Below are positions 49,634 to 57,961 of a stretch of DNA of 64,000 bases, piece after piece. This DNA is from CAIMFV01 sp040757715. GTDB taxonomy: Bacteria; Pseudomonadota; Alphaproteobacteria; Caulobacterales; Caulobacteraceae. The notes under the pieces are model-generated. The model saw only the letters and a program-made list of their open reading frames with translations, did no database searches and was not told the DNA's origin. The stretch lies in NCBI GenBank assembly GCA_040757715.1, contig JBFLWS010000003.1, positions 124,001-188,000 of the forward strand. Direction: 5' to 3'. A program made the translations under genes and the position numbers. The stretch's first letter is position 1. Each line of letters begins with the position of its first letter.

Positions 49634-50005
49634 TCAGGCGTTGCGCAGCCGGTCCCAGGCGCCGAACTCATAGGCGATGCAGCGGTCCACCAGGGTGCGC
49701 CACACCGGCTCGGCGATGGCGGGGGAAAGCCCCGCGGCGCCGGCGGCCGCCTTCACCTTGGCCACCACGTCCTCGATGCGCGCCTCGTCGCGCACCACGC
49801 CCCGGTCGCCCTTGATGCGGGCGGCGGCGTCCATGTAGCGCTGACGCTCGGCCAGCAGCGTCACCAGGGCCCGGTCGAGGGCGTCCACGCCCTGGCGCAC
49901 CTCGGCCATGGAGGCGCAGGCTTCCGGCGCCGTCCGCGCAGCGATGGAAAGGCTCTCTGGCGCGGCGCCGGTCGCGGCGGCGATCTCGGGGGTAAGAACA
50001 GTCAA
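49634..50005 (-). CDS. Chorismate mutase type II (AroQ/PchB-like)
   Basis: 123 residues from TTG at 50005. The AroQ-type helices run from PEACASMAEVRQGVDALDRALVTLLAERQRYM through GLSPAIAEPVWRTLVDRCIAYE. The PxxCxSMAEVR block, conserved in homologues, lies upstream of the first ATG (49909), so the TTG is preferred. TTG overlaps the stop of the LysR gene (TTGA), suggesting coupled translation. It converts chorismate to prephenate, or as a PchB-like enzyme cleaves isochorismate; the two cannot be separated by eye. Confidence 0.82.
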   Translation of the reverse strand: MTVLTPEIAAATGAAPESLSIAARTAPEACASMAEVRQGVDALDRALVTLLAERQRYMDAAARIKGDRGVVRDEARIEDVVAKVKAAAGAAGLSPAIAEPVWRTLVDRCIAYEFGAWDRLRNA

Positions 50006-50946
50006 ATGCCGGACCCGTTGTCGATGGTGCGAAGCGAGGCCGTGTGCGCGGCCGCCTCCTGCTGCAGCCAGGAGACGAAGGCCTTCACCTGCGAAAGCCG
50101 TCCCTTGGCCTTGGGATGGACGACGTAATAGGCGAAGTCGACCGCGGTGGCGATATCCAAGGGCGCCACCAGACGCCCGGCGTCGAGATCGGCCTGGGCG
50201 AGCGCCTGCTTGGCCAAGGCCACCCCGCGACCGTTTACCGCCGCCTCGATGACGAGGCTCGATTGGTTGAAGCGCGGGCCCCTCGCGCCGTCGATATCGC
50301 GCACGCCTCGCGCCGCCAGCCACATCACCCAGTCGGGGCAGCTGTCGTCGGCGTCCGGCGAGCCGTCATGCAGAAGCGTATGCTGGGCGAGGTCGGCGAT
50401 GTTGGTCAAGGAGCGCTCAGCGAGCAAGGTCGGCGAGGCCACCGGGACCACCGTCTCGCTCATCAGGAGCGTGGTCTCGAGGCCCGGATAGCGGCCAGAG
50501 CCGTAGCGGATGGCGATGTCCACCTCGCCTGAGGCGAAGTCCACCAGGTCCATGCCCGCCGACAGCCACACATCCACCTGCGGGTGCTTGGCTTCGAAAC
50601 GGCCGAGGCGCGGCACCAGCCACTTGGCGGCGAAGGAGGGGGCCGCCGAAACCGTCACTCTCCGGCCATCCACCGGGGCGGTGAGCAGCTCAGCCGCCTC
50701 CTGCAGTCGGTCGAAGGCCTCGCGCAGGGCGGGGAGGGCGGTCTGGGCCGCGTCGGTGAGCAGCAGGCCCTTGGGCGTGCGCTTGAACAGCGCCGCGCCG
50801 ACATAGTCCTCCAGGTTCTGAATCTGCTGACTCACTGCCCCAGGCGTCACCGACAGCTCGTCGGCGGCGCGACTGAAGTTCATGTGCCGCGCGGCCGTTT
50901 CGAAGGCGCGCAAGGCGTTTAGGGGCGGTAGGCGGCGGCGATCCAT
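50002..50946 (-). CDS. LysR-family regulator, GcvA type
   Basis: 314 residues from ATG at 50946 (GGGAAGG upstream). RLPPLNALRAFETAARHMNFSRAADELSVTPGAVSQQI is the typical GcvA-like HTH, followed by the LysR substrate-binding domain (IRYGSGRYPGLET). GcvA-type regulators control glycine cleavage or beta-lactamase genes in other bacteria; the target here is not evident. The chorismate mutase gene is downstream and overlaps, so it may be a target. Confidence 0.9.
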   Translation of the reverse strand: MDRRRLPPLNALRAFETAARHMNFSRAADELSVTPGAVSQQIQNLEDYVGAALFKRTPKGLLLTDAAQTALPALREAFDRLQEAAELLTAPVDGRRVTVSAAPSFAAKWLVPRLGRFEAKHPQVDVWLSAGMDLVDFASGEVDIAIRYGSGRYPGLETTLLMSETVVPVASPTLLAERSLTNIADLAQHTLLHDGSPDADDSCPDWVMWLAARGVRDIDGARGPRFNQSSLVIEAAVNGRGVALAKQALAQADLDAGRLVAPLDIATAVDFAYYVVHPKAKGRLSQVKAFVSWLQQEAAAHTASLRTIDNGSGI

Positions 50947-51078
50947 GAGCCTTCCCAATCAGCAATGAGTTTTCCTAAACCCAAATCAAGAAGAGGTGGT
51001 TTGCGAAGTGTGCCTTTGCAACGGAAAAAGCAACGGTGCGGCGCCGGTCTTGGCCCTTGACGGCGTCGTCACGCGAAG

Positions 51079-51112
51079 AGGGCGGACCAGCGTGTCCGCC
51101 CTTAATCCTTTT
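51079..51112 (+). terminator. Intrinsic terminator upstream of the ferredoxin reductase gene, possible sRNA or leader end
   Basis: A 9-base stem (AGGGCGGAC with GTCCGCCCT) with a six-base loop, then TAATCCTTTT. No plus-strand gene lies before it, because the LysR gene runs the other way. The 305-base gap 50947-51251 may therefore encode a small RNA of about 100-150 bases or an attenuated 5' leader. Confidence 0.6.
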
Positions 51113-51251
51113 GCGCTGCTTCGTCCTGGTTTGGAACGCGTGCGCTTTACGCAACTATACGAGGGTTTCTTCCGCGCGCTTAGGAGCCTAAAAAGCCGCC
51201 GCGCTGGCGCGGCCATACCCGCCACCGCGCCCTTCACCTGTGGATTTTCTG

Positions 51252-52331
51252 ATGAGCCAAACGCCCGCGCCCCTCTTCGCCGCCCTCGATCCCGGCGCCC
51301 AGCACGCCACCGATGTGATCATCGTCGGCGCAGGGCCGGTGGGCCTGTTCGCGGTGTTCGAGCTCGGCCTCCTCGATATCAAGTGCCACCTGGTGGACAT
51401 CCTCGACCGGCCGGGCGGGCAATGCGCCGAGCTCTATCCGGAAAAGCCCATCTACGACATTCCGGGCTATCCCATCATCAACGGCCAGGAGCTGACGGAT
51501 CGGCTGCTGGAGCAGATCGCCCCCTTCGGCGCCAAGTATCACCTGGCCGAGATGGCCACCGGCCTCGCCAAGACCGACGAGGGCAAGTGGCGCCTGACCA
51601 CCGACCAGGGCACCACCATTGAGGCGCCTGTGGTGGTCATCGCCGCCGGCGGCGGCTCGTTCCAGCCCAAGAAGCCGCCCATTCCCAATATCGAGGCCTT
51701 CGAGAACCTCGGCCCGGGCGAGGGCGTGCACTACGCTGTGCGCAAGCGCGACGCCTTCGCCGGCAAGAACGTGGTGATCTCAGGCGGCGGCGACTCGGCC
51801 CTCGACTGGACGCTCTTCCTGCAGCCCATCGCCGGGCGCATCACCCTGGTTCACCGCCGCGACGATTTCCGCGCCGCGCCGCACTCGGTGGCGCAGATGC
51901 GTCAGCTGGTGGCCGACGGCAAGATCGACCTGGTCATCGGCCAGGCCACCGCCCTGCACGGCGACAACGGCAAGCTGGAATGCGTCGAGGTGGAGGACAA
52001 CGCCGGCTTCAAGCGCCAGATCGCCGCCGACGCCTTCCTGCCCTTCTTCGGCCTGACCATGAAGCTCGGCCCCGTGGCCGAGTTCGGCCTCAACCTGCAC
52101 GAAAACCTGATCCCGGTGGACACCGAGAAGTTCGAGACCTCCACCCCCACGGTGTTCGCCATCGGCGACATCAACACCTATCCCGGCAAGCTGAAGCTGA
52201 TTTTGTCGGGCTTCCACGAGGCGGCGCTGATGGCCCAGAAGGCCTTCCATTACGTCCACCCGGACCGCAAGCTGCGCTTCCAGTACACCACCTCCTCCAC
52301 CGACCTGCAGAAGAAGCTGGGCGTTAAGTAG
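51252..52331 (+). CDS. Ferredoxin/flavodoxin--NADP reductase, thioredoxin-reductase-like
   Basis: 359 residues from ATG at 51252; a GTG at 51240 adds four residues. An FAD-binding GAGPVGLFAVFELGLLD and an NADPH-binding SGGGDSALDW are present, with VFAIGDINTYPGKLKLI at the end. The CxxC active site of thioredoxin reductase is missing, which fits the TrxR-like ferredoxin-NADP reductase family (YumC type). It moves electrons between NADPH and ferredoxin. A 2Fe-2S ferredoxin is encoded 3 kb downstream. A possible regulated leader lies upstream. Confidence 0.9.
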   Translation: MSQTPAPLFAALDPGAQHATDVIIVGAGPVGLFAVFELGLLDIKCHLVDILDRPGGQCAELYPEKPIYDIPGYPIINGQELTDRLLEQIAPFGAKYHLAEMATGLAKTDEGKWRLTTDQGTTIEAPVVVIAAGGGSFQPKKPPIPNIEAFENLGPGEGVHYAVRKRDAFAGKNVVISGGGDSALDWTLFLQPIAGRITLVHRRDDFRAAPHSVAQMRQLVADGKIDLVIGQATALHGDNGKLECVEVEDNAGFKRQIAADAFLPFFGLTMKLGPVAEFGLNLHENLIPVDTEKFETSTPTVFAIGDINTYPGKLKLILSGFHEAALMAQKAFHYVHPDRKLRFQYTTSSTDLQKKLGVK

Positions 52332-52393
52332 GGGCGCGACCTTTACGGCCTCGAATGCTGGGTTGTATGTTCAACCCAAAACGGGGGTGCGCC

Positions 52394-54355
52394 ATGCAGA
52401 TTTTGCGAGCCGCTGCGCTGTGGGGCGCGGTGCTTGGGCTGTCGATCACGGTCGAGGTTATGGCGGCCCCGACGGCAAATCGACCGGAGCCGCCCCCTTT
52501 GGAGGCCTATGGCGCTCTTCCCGCAGTGGAGCAGATCGCCCTGTCGGCCAACGGCAAACAAATTGCCTATGTCGGTCTGTTAGAAGGCAAACGGCGTGTC
52601 TTGGCGCTGACCAGCGATGGCAAGCCGATTTGGTCAGGCTTGGTCGGAGATCTGAAAACTCGGGATCTACAATGGGCGGGCGACCAGATCTTGGTGCTCG
52701 AGACCAGCCAGGCGGTCAATCTCGGCGCATTCCTCGGCTATGAGTACGAAATTGGGGCCGCGACTTCGATCAATCTTGCGACCGGGAAGATCTTCGGACT
52801 GTTCGAGGGCGCCCCCAAGCTACGCCCGATGATTTTCGGGTCCTATGGCGTTCGTCAGATCCAAGGCCGTTGGTATGGGTTCTTCAGCAATCTGACCCTG
52901 ACCCAGACCTCCGATGACGGACCGATCATTCAAGGTTCTCACCTGGACCTCTATCGGGTGGATCTGACGGACGGCGGCTTGCACACGGCTGCCTTGGAAC
53001 GTGATCGCACCGCCCATTGGTTGGTTGGCGCCGACGGTCAGGTGGCGGCGCGCTCAGACTATGACGAAGAGAGCGCCGAATGGACGCTTCGCGCGGCCGG
53101 TCGCACCTTGATGAAGCGAAAATCTGACCTGCATTTGGTCCGTCTGGCGGGCTTCGGTCGATCGCCCGACACCGTTCTCGTCGAGGATGGCGAGGGCCCT
53201 GAGGCGCAGTATTTCGAGGTTCCCCTGGCGGGCGGCGGCAAGCCCATTGAACTCTACGCTGATTTCCCCGTGGGCCATTTGGTCAGATCGCGCGAGGCTG
53301 TTTTGCTGGGGGCGCTGAATGTAGAACGCACGGAGGCGAAGTTCGACGATCCGAAACTCGCTGCCCGCTATGACGCCGCCCGCCGAGCCTTCCCAGGCTA
53401 TCAGTTCCACCTCGCGGCCTATACGGACGACCTCAACCGCATGGTCGCCCGCACCGATGGCGGCGATGATTCCGGCACCCATTGGCTGGTGGATATCGCC
53501 ACCGGCTCGGCCAAGGTGCTTGCCGAAGACTATCCGACCATCAAGGCCAAGCACGTCGGCGCCACCCGGATCTATAGATTTAAGGCCGCTGACGGACTTG
53601 AGCTGGAAGGCGTTCTGACCTTGCCGCCGGGATCATCGGGCAAGAACCTGCCCGTGGTGGTGTTCCCCCACGGCGGTCCGATCGGGGTGCATGACGCAGT
53701 GGGCTTCGATTGGTGGGCGCAGGCCTTCGCATCGCGCGGTTATGCGGTGTTCCAACCCAATTACCGCGGCTCGTCTGGGCGAGGCCTTGAGTTCGAACGC
53801 AAGGGCTATGGCGAGTGGGGCCGCAAGATGCTCAGCGACATTGCCGATGGCTTCGCAGCCCTCGCCAAGGACGGGGTGATCGATCCCAAACGGGCCTGCA
53901 TCGTCGGCGCCAGCTACGGCGGTTATGCAGCCCTGGCCAGCGTAACGCTGCAGCAGGGTCTGTACCGTTGCGCGGTGTCGGTGGCTGGCGTGTCCGACCT
54001 AACCCAAATGCTGGCTCGCGATTCCGATCGCATGGGCGGCAGAAGCGCTGGCATGAGATTTATGCGGCTCGCGGTGGGCCAGGGGCTGCCCGCAGCGCCA
54101 ACGCTCGCTGAGATTTCGCCCGTCCGTCTCGCCGCGCGCGCCGACGCCCCAGTGCTGCTGGTCCATGGCCGGGACGACACGGTGGTGGAGATTGAACAGA
54201 GCCGCAGCATGGAGCGTGCGCTGAAAGCGGCGAATAGACCGGTGGAGCTCATCGAACTGCCGGGGGAGGACCATTGGCTGTCAAAGGGCGCCACCCGCAC
54301 GTCTATGCTAAAAGCGGCTGTGGCCTTCGTGCAGAAGTACAATCCAGCGGAATGA
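52394..54355 (+). CDS. Secreted S9 family prolyl oligopeptidase-type peptidase
   Basis: 653 residues from ATG at 52394; a signal peptide ends near EVMA. An N-terminal beta-propeller-like part (about 30-390) is followed by the alpha/beta-hydrolase catalytic domain with Ser507 (GASYGGYAA), Asp594/595 (GRDDTV) and His627 (GEDHW). It probably cleaves short peptides in the periplasm or outside the cell. GGRG-like FPHGGPIG is the oxyanion region. It stands alone. Dipeptidyl peptidase or acylaminoacyl peptidase subtypes cannot be separated here. Confidence 0.9.
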   Translation: MQILRAAALWGAVLGLSITVEVMAAPTANRPEPPPLEAYGALPAVEQIALSANGKQIAYVGLLEGKRRVLALTSDGKPIWSGLVGDLKTRDLQWAGDQILVLETSQAVNLGAFLGYEYEIGAATSINLATGKIFGLFEGAPKLRPMIFGSYGVRQIQGRWYGFFSNLTLTQTSDDGPIIQGSHLDLYRVDLTDGGLHTAALERDRTAHWLVGADGQVAARSDYDEESAEWTLRAAGRTLMKRKSDLHLVRLAGFGRSPDTVLVEDGEGPEAQYFEVPLAGGGKPIELYADFPVGHLVRSREAVLLGALNVERTEAKFDDPKLAARYDAARRAFPGYQFHLAAYTDDLNRMVARTDGGDDSGTHWLVDIATGSAKVLAEDYPTIKAKHVGATRIYRFKAADGLELEGVLTLPPGSSGKNLPVVVFPHGGPIGVHDAVGFDWWAQAFASRGYAVFQPNYRGSSGRGLEFERKGYGEWGRKMLSDIADGFAALAKDGVIDPKRACIVGASYGGYAALASVTLQQGLYRCAVSVAGVSDLTQMLARDSDRMGGRSAGMRFMRLAVGQGLPAAPTLAEISPVRLAARADAPVLLVHGRDDTVVEIEQSRSMERALKAANRPVELIELPGEDHWLSKGATRTSMLKAAVAFVQKYNPAE

Positions 54356-54452
54356 GCCCGAAATCCTGAGCTCCTGTCGAGAAAGCCTGGCTTGACCGGA
54401 AGGGCCGCGCGGCGGCCTATGCGCGCGATTTTGTCAGCGGCAGGAGGCGTCC

Positions 54453-55049
54453 ATGTCCCTCACCATCTACGGCGATCCCATCTCCGGCAACTGCCTGAAG
54501 GTGAAGTGGACCGCCGACCGCCTGGGCCTGAAGTACCAGTGGGTGGACATCGACGTGTTGGGCGGGGGCGCGCGCACCGCCGCCTTCCGCCAGCTCAACC
54601 CCGCCGCCCAGGTGCCCACGGTGGTGCTGTCGGACGGCCGGACGCTGGCTCAATCCAACGCCATCATCCTGCATCTGGCGGAGGGCTCGTCCCTGATCCC
54701 CAAGGACAGCTATCTCAAGGCCAAGATGTTCGAGTGGATGTTCTGGGAGCAATATAGTCACGAGCCCTATGTGGCCGTGCGCCGCTTCCACATGGCCTAT
54801 CTCGGCAAACCGGAAGCCGAGCTCGATCCTCGCCTGGAGGAGCGCGGCCATGCCGCCCTGGCGCGCATGGAGAGCTGGCTGTCCGGCGCCGACTATCTGG
54901 TGGGGCCGGGGCTGAGCCTCGCCGACATCGCCCTGGTGGCCTATACCCGCGTGGCCCACGAGGGCGGCTTTGATATCCGCGCCTATCCGGGGGTGGACGC
55001 CTGGGTGAAGCGGGTGGAGGGCGATCTCGCCATCCCCTCGGCGCGGTGA
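54453..55049 (+). CDS. Glutathione S-transferase family protein
   Basis: 198 residues. A thioredoxin-like N-domain (YGDPISGNCLKVKWTAD, cis-Pro in QVPTVVL, QSNAIILHLAE) is followed by an all-helical C-domain with LSLADIALVAYTRVAHEGGFD. A Ser in DPISGNC may activate glutathione. Substrate unknown. A GGAGG lies just before the start. Confidence 0.93.
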   Translation: MSLTIYGDPISGNCLKVKWTADRLGLKYQWVDIDVLGGGARTAAFRQLNPAAQVPTVVLSDGRTLAQSNAIILHLAEGSSLIPKDSYLKAKMFEWMFWEQYSHEPYVAVRRFHMAYLGKPEAELDPRLEERGHAALARMESWLSGADYLVGPGLSLADIALVAYTRVAHEGGFDIRAYPGVDAWVKRVEGDLAIPSAR

Positions 55050-55103
55050 GGCGGCCGCGAGGTCCGTTGTCGCTGCCGCGGGATTGCCCTATCAGAGGCC
55101 GCC

Positions 55104-55433
55104 ATGATCGACCCTGACGAACTCCACATCATCTGCATCGACCGCGCCGGCGTGCGCCACGAGCTGCCGGCCCTGGAAGGCTGGCGGGTGATGGAGATCA
55201 TCCGCGACGCCGGCCTGCCCATCAAGGCCGAGTGCGGTGGGGCGCTGGAGTGCGCCACCTGTCACGTCTACGTCGCCGACGAGTGGTACGACAAGCTGGT
55301 CCCCCGGTCGGGCGAAGAGGACGAGAAGCTGGACGAAGCCTTCATCGTCAAGCGTACCTCGCGCCTGTCCTGCCAGATCCTCATGCACCCGGACCTCAAT
55401 GGTCTGGTGGTGACCCTGGCCCCCGAAGGCTGA
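55104..55433 (+). CDS. Adrenodoxin-type 2Fe-2S ferredoxin
   Basis: 109 residues. Cys44, Cys50, Cys53 and Cys90 form the C-x5-C-x2-C...C pattern of adrenodoxin-like ferredoxins. Such proteins donate electrons to cytochrome P450s, hydroxylases or Fe-S assembly. A matching reductase gene lies upstream at 51252, though of another family. No P450 is in the window. Confidence 0.93.
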   Translation: MIDPDELHIICIDRAGVRHELPALEGWRVMEIIRDAGLPIKAECGGALECATCHVYVADEWYDKLVPRSGEEDEKLDEAFIVKRTSRLSCQILMHPDLNGLVVTLAPEG

Positions 55434-55454
55434 ACCGAACCCTGCGGAGGCGTC

Positions 55455-56459
55455 ATGCGTCGCTTATTGCCAGCGCTCCTCGCCGCCGTCGTGATCTTGC
55501 CCACGAAGGCGCTGGCCTGGGGCGACGCCGGCCACCGCATGATCGGCCAGATCGCCATCGAGGCCCTGCCCGGCGAGCTGCCGGCCTTTCTGCGCGCGTC
55601 CAGCGCTGATGTCGCCGAACTCGCCCGCGAGCCGGATCGCTGGCGCGGCGCCGGCCAGCCGCACGACGAGATGCGCGACCCGCAGCACTATTTCTATCTC
55701 GACGACGAGGGCCGGACCCCCGGCGGGTTCGACCTGCACCACCTGCCCGCCACCCGCGGCGCCTATATCGCGGCGCTGAGCAAGGTGGGGGTTGATCCCG
55801 ACAGCGTCGGCTACCTGCCCTATGTCATCGCCGACGGCTATCAGCAGCTGGTCAAGGGCTTCGCCTTCTGGCGCGCCGATGCGGCCGGTGAGCGCTTCGC
55901 GACGGATGCGAAAAAGCGCGCCTGGCTAACAGCAGATCGGCAGCGCCGCGAGCGCCAGATCGTGCAGGACATCGGCCTGTGGGCGCATTATGTGGGCGAC
56001 GCGACCCAGCCCATGCACGTCTCGGTGCATCATGACGGTTGGGGCGATTATCCCAACCCCGACGGCTTCACCACGCAAAAGGTGCACGTGCCCTGGGAGG
56101 GCGCCTATGTGGCCGCCGAGGTGCGCGAGGGCGACATGCGAGCGGCCCTGCCGGCGGCGGGCGCCTGCGGACGAGCGACCCCGCTCGCCTGCGCGGGCGC
56201 CTATCTGGAGCAGAGCCGCGCTCAGCTTCGTCCGTTCTACGCCCTGGAGAAGGCGGGGGCCTTCAAATCGGGCGAGGCGAAAGGGCGTGCTTTCGCTGCG
56301 GGGCGTCTCGCCGCCGCGGCAGGCGCCTTGCGCGACCTGATTTCCCAGGCCTGGCTTGAGAGCACCAAGGCGGCGGTGAACAACTATCCCCCCGTGCCGG
56401 TGGCTGACCTCGAAGCCGGCCGCGCCGACGCCTATGACGTGTTGCACGGCTTAGATTGA
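55455..56459 (+). CDS. Secreted S1/P1 nuclease, copy 1
   Basis: 334 residues. The signal peptide ends at ALA, so mature Trp22 is the N-terminal residue, which binds zinc in P1 nuclease. GDAGHRMIGQIA, DPQHYFYLDD and GLWAHYVGDATQPMHVSVHHDG supply the His/Asp ligands of the trinuclear zinc site. The enzyme cleaves single-stranded nucleic acids and may serve phosphate or nucleotide scavenging. A second copy follows immediately (16 bases). Confidence 0.88.
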   Translation: MRRLLPALLAAVVILPTKALAWGDAGHRMIGQIAIEALPGELPAFLRASSADVAELAREPDRWRGAGQPHDEMRDPQHYFYLDDEGRTPGGFDLHHLPATRGAYIAALSKVGVDPDSVGYLPYVIADGYQQLVKGFAFWRADAAGERFATDAKKRAWLTADRQRRERQIVQDIGLWAHYVGDATQPMHVSVHHDGWGDYPNPDGFTTQKVHVPWEGAYVAAEVREGDMRAALPAAGACGRATPLACAGAYLEQSRAQLRPFYALEKAGAFKSGEAKGRAFAAGRLAAAAGALRDLISQAWLESTKAAVNNYPPVPVADLEAGRADAYDVLHGLD

Positions 56460-56475
56460 GTTTTTGGAGAAGACG

Positions 56476-57492
56476 ATGACGCTGAAGGCCGCCCTGCTCG
56501 CCCTTCTCCTTGCGGCCCCGGCCAGCGTCGCCTTCGCCTGGGGCGCCGATGGTCATCGCGACATCGGCCGCGCCGCCATGCGCGCCTTGCCCGCCGAGCT
56601 TCCGGCCTTCCTCAAGACCGCCGCCGCCGTGTGGCAGGTGGGGGAGCTGGCCCGCGAGCCGGATCGCTCCAAGGGCGCCGGGCATCCCCATGACGATGAC
56701 CTCGACCCCAACCATTTCGTCGATTTGAGCGATGACGGGAGCATCGCCGGCGGGCCTTCCATCAGCGCCATGCCGGCCCATCGCGCGGCCTATGACGCGG
56801 CGCTGCGGGCGCTCGGAACCGACGGTTACAAGCAGGGTTACCTGTTCTACAGCATCGTCGACGGCTATCAGCAGCTGGTGAAGGACTTCGCCTATTGGCG
56901 GGTGGACAGCGTCGGCGCGACGACGGAGGCCGACCCGGTGAAGAAGGCCTGGTACGCCAAGGATAAGGCCCTGCGCGAGGCCATCATCTTGCGCGATCTC
57001 GGCTATTGGAGCCACTTCGTCGGCGACGCCAGCCAGCCCCTGCACGTGACCGTCCACTACAACGCCTGGGGCGACTATCCCAACCCGCGCAACTTCACCC
57101 GCGATCGCATCCACGCCCCCTTCGAGGGCGGTTTCGTGCACGCCAATGTCACAGAGGACATGGTGTTGACGGGCGTCGCGGCGCCGCGACCCTTCACGGC
57201 TGGAGAAACGATCCAGGCCCGCACGGCGGCCTTCATCCTCGCCTCCAAGGCCAAGGTCGAGCCGCTGTTCCAGCTGTGGACCGAGGGCGGCTTCACCGGC
57301 GCCGATGTGAGTCGCGGCCGCGCCTTCGCCACGGCTTGCCTCGCCAGCGGGGCGGCGGAGCTGCGCGACCTGGTGGTGGAGGCCTGGCGCGCCAGCCATG
57401 ATTCCACGGTCGGCTATCCGGTGGTGAAGGTCGCCGACATCGAGAGCGGCAAGGTCGCCGTTCCCTATGACGCCCTGGTGGGCAATGACTAG
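56476..57492 (+). CDS. Secreted S1/P1 nuclease, copy 2
   Basis: 338 residues from ATG at 56476, with GGAG upstream. The signal peptide again ends at AFA|W, giving N-terminal Trp. GADGHRDIGRAAM, DPNHFVDLSDD and GYWSHFVGDASQPLHVTVHYN are aligned with copy 1, but overall identity is moderate, so the duplication is old. It overlaps the NUDIX gene by eight bases, implying a shared transcript. Confidence 0.88.
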   Translation: MTLKAALLALLLAAPASVAFAWGADGHRDIGRAAMRALPAELPAFLKTAAAVWQVGELAREPDRSKGAGHPHDDDLDPNHFVDLSDDGSIAGGPSISAMPAHRAAYDAALRALGTDGYKQGYLFYSIVDGYQQLVKDFAYWRVDSVGATTEADPVKKAWYAKDKALREAIILRDLGYWSHFVGDASQPLHVTVHYNAWGDYPNPRNFTRDRIHAPFEGGFVHANVTEDMVLTGVAAPRPFTAGETIQARTAAFILASKAKVEPLFQLWTEGGFTGADVSRGRAFATACLASGAAELRDLVVEAWRASHDSTVGYPVVKVADIESGKVAVPYDALVGND

Positions 57493-57952
57493 CCCGTCCA
57501 GCGAAGGCCCGCTGCAGTTCGGGCGTCGCAAGTCCGGCCTGGCCTACGCTGACCGCCCGGCGGCCTTCGGCGTGCTGGTGCACGAAGGCATGGTGGCCCT
57601 AGTGCATGTGGTGCGCGAGAACGAGGACTTCCACGACCTGCCCGGCGGGGCGCTGGAAGGGGCCGAGACCGAGCTTGAGGCCCTGGTGCGGGAATTCGGC
57701 GAGGAGACGGGCTTGCGGGTCGCGCCGGCCGAGCTTCTGGCCCGGGGCGGGCAATATATGATCCGGCCGCACAATGAGCCGGTGAACAACCTCTCGGCTA
57801 TCCATCACGTCACGCTCGTGAGCGAAGAGCCGGCGTTGAAGATCGAGCCCACCCACACCCTGGTGTGGGCCTCGCCGGATGCGGCCGTGCGCATGTTGCG
57901 TCACGACAGCCACGCCTTCGCCCTCATCTGCTGGATGCGGCGCGGCCACTGA
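57485..57952 (+). CDS. NUDIX hydrolase
   Basis: 155 residues from ATG at 57485. The NUDIX box runs GALEGAETELEALVREFGEETGL, with the Glu residues that bind metal. Such enzymes cleave nucleoside diphosphates linked to another group; the substrate is not predictable. Its start lies inside the second nuclease gene, so the pair may act on the same nucleotide pool, but cell location differs (no signal peptide here). Confidence 0.9.
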   Translation: MTSPSSEGPLQFGRRKSGLAYADRPAAFGVLVHEGMVALVHVVRENEDFHDLPGGALEGAETELEALVREFGEETGLRVAPAELLARGGQYMIRPHNEPVNNLSAIHHVTLVSEEPALKIEPTHTLVWASPDAAVRMLRHDSHAFALICWMRRGH

Positions 57953-57961
57953 ATTAGGCTG

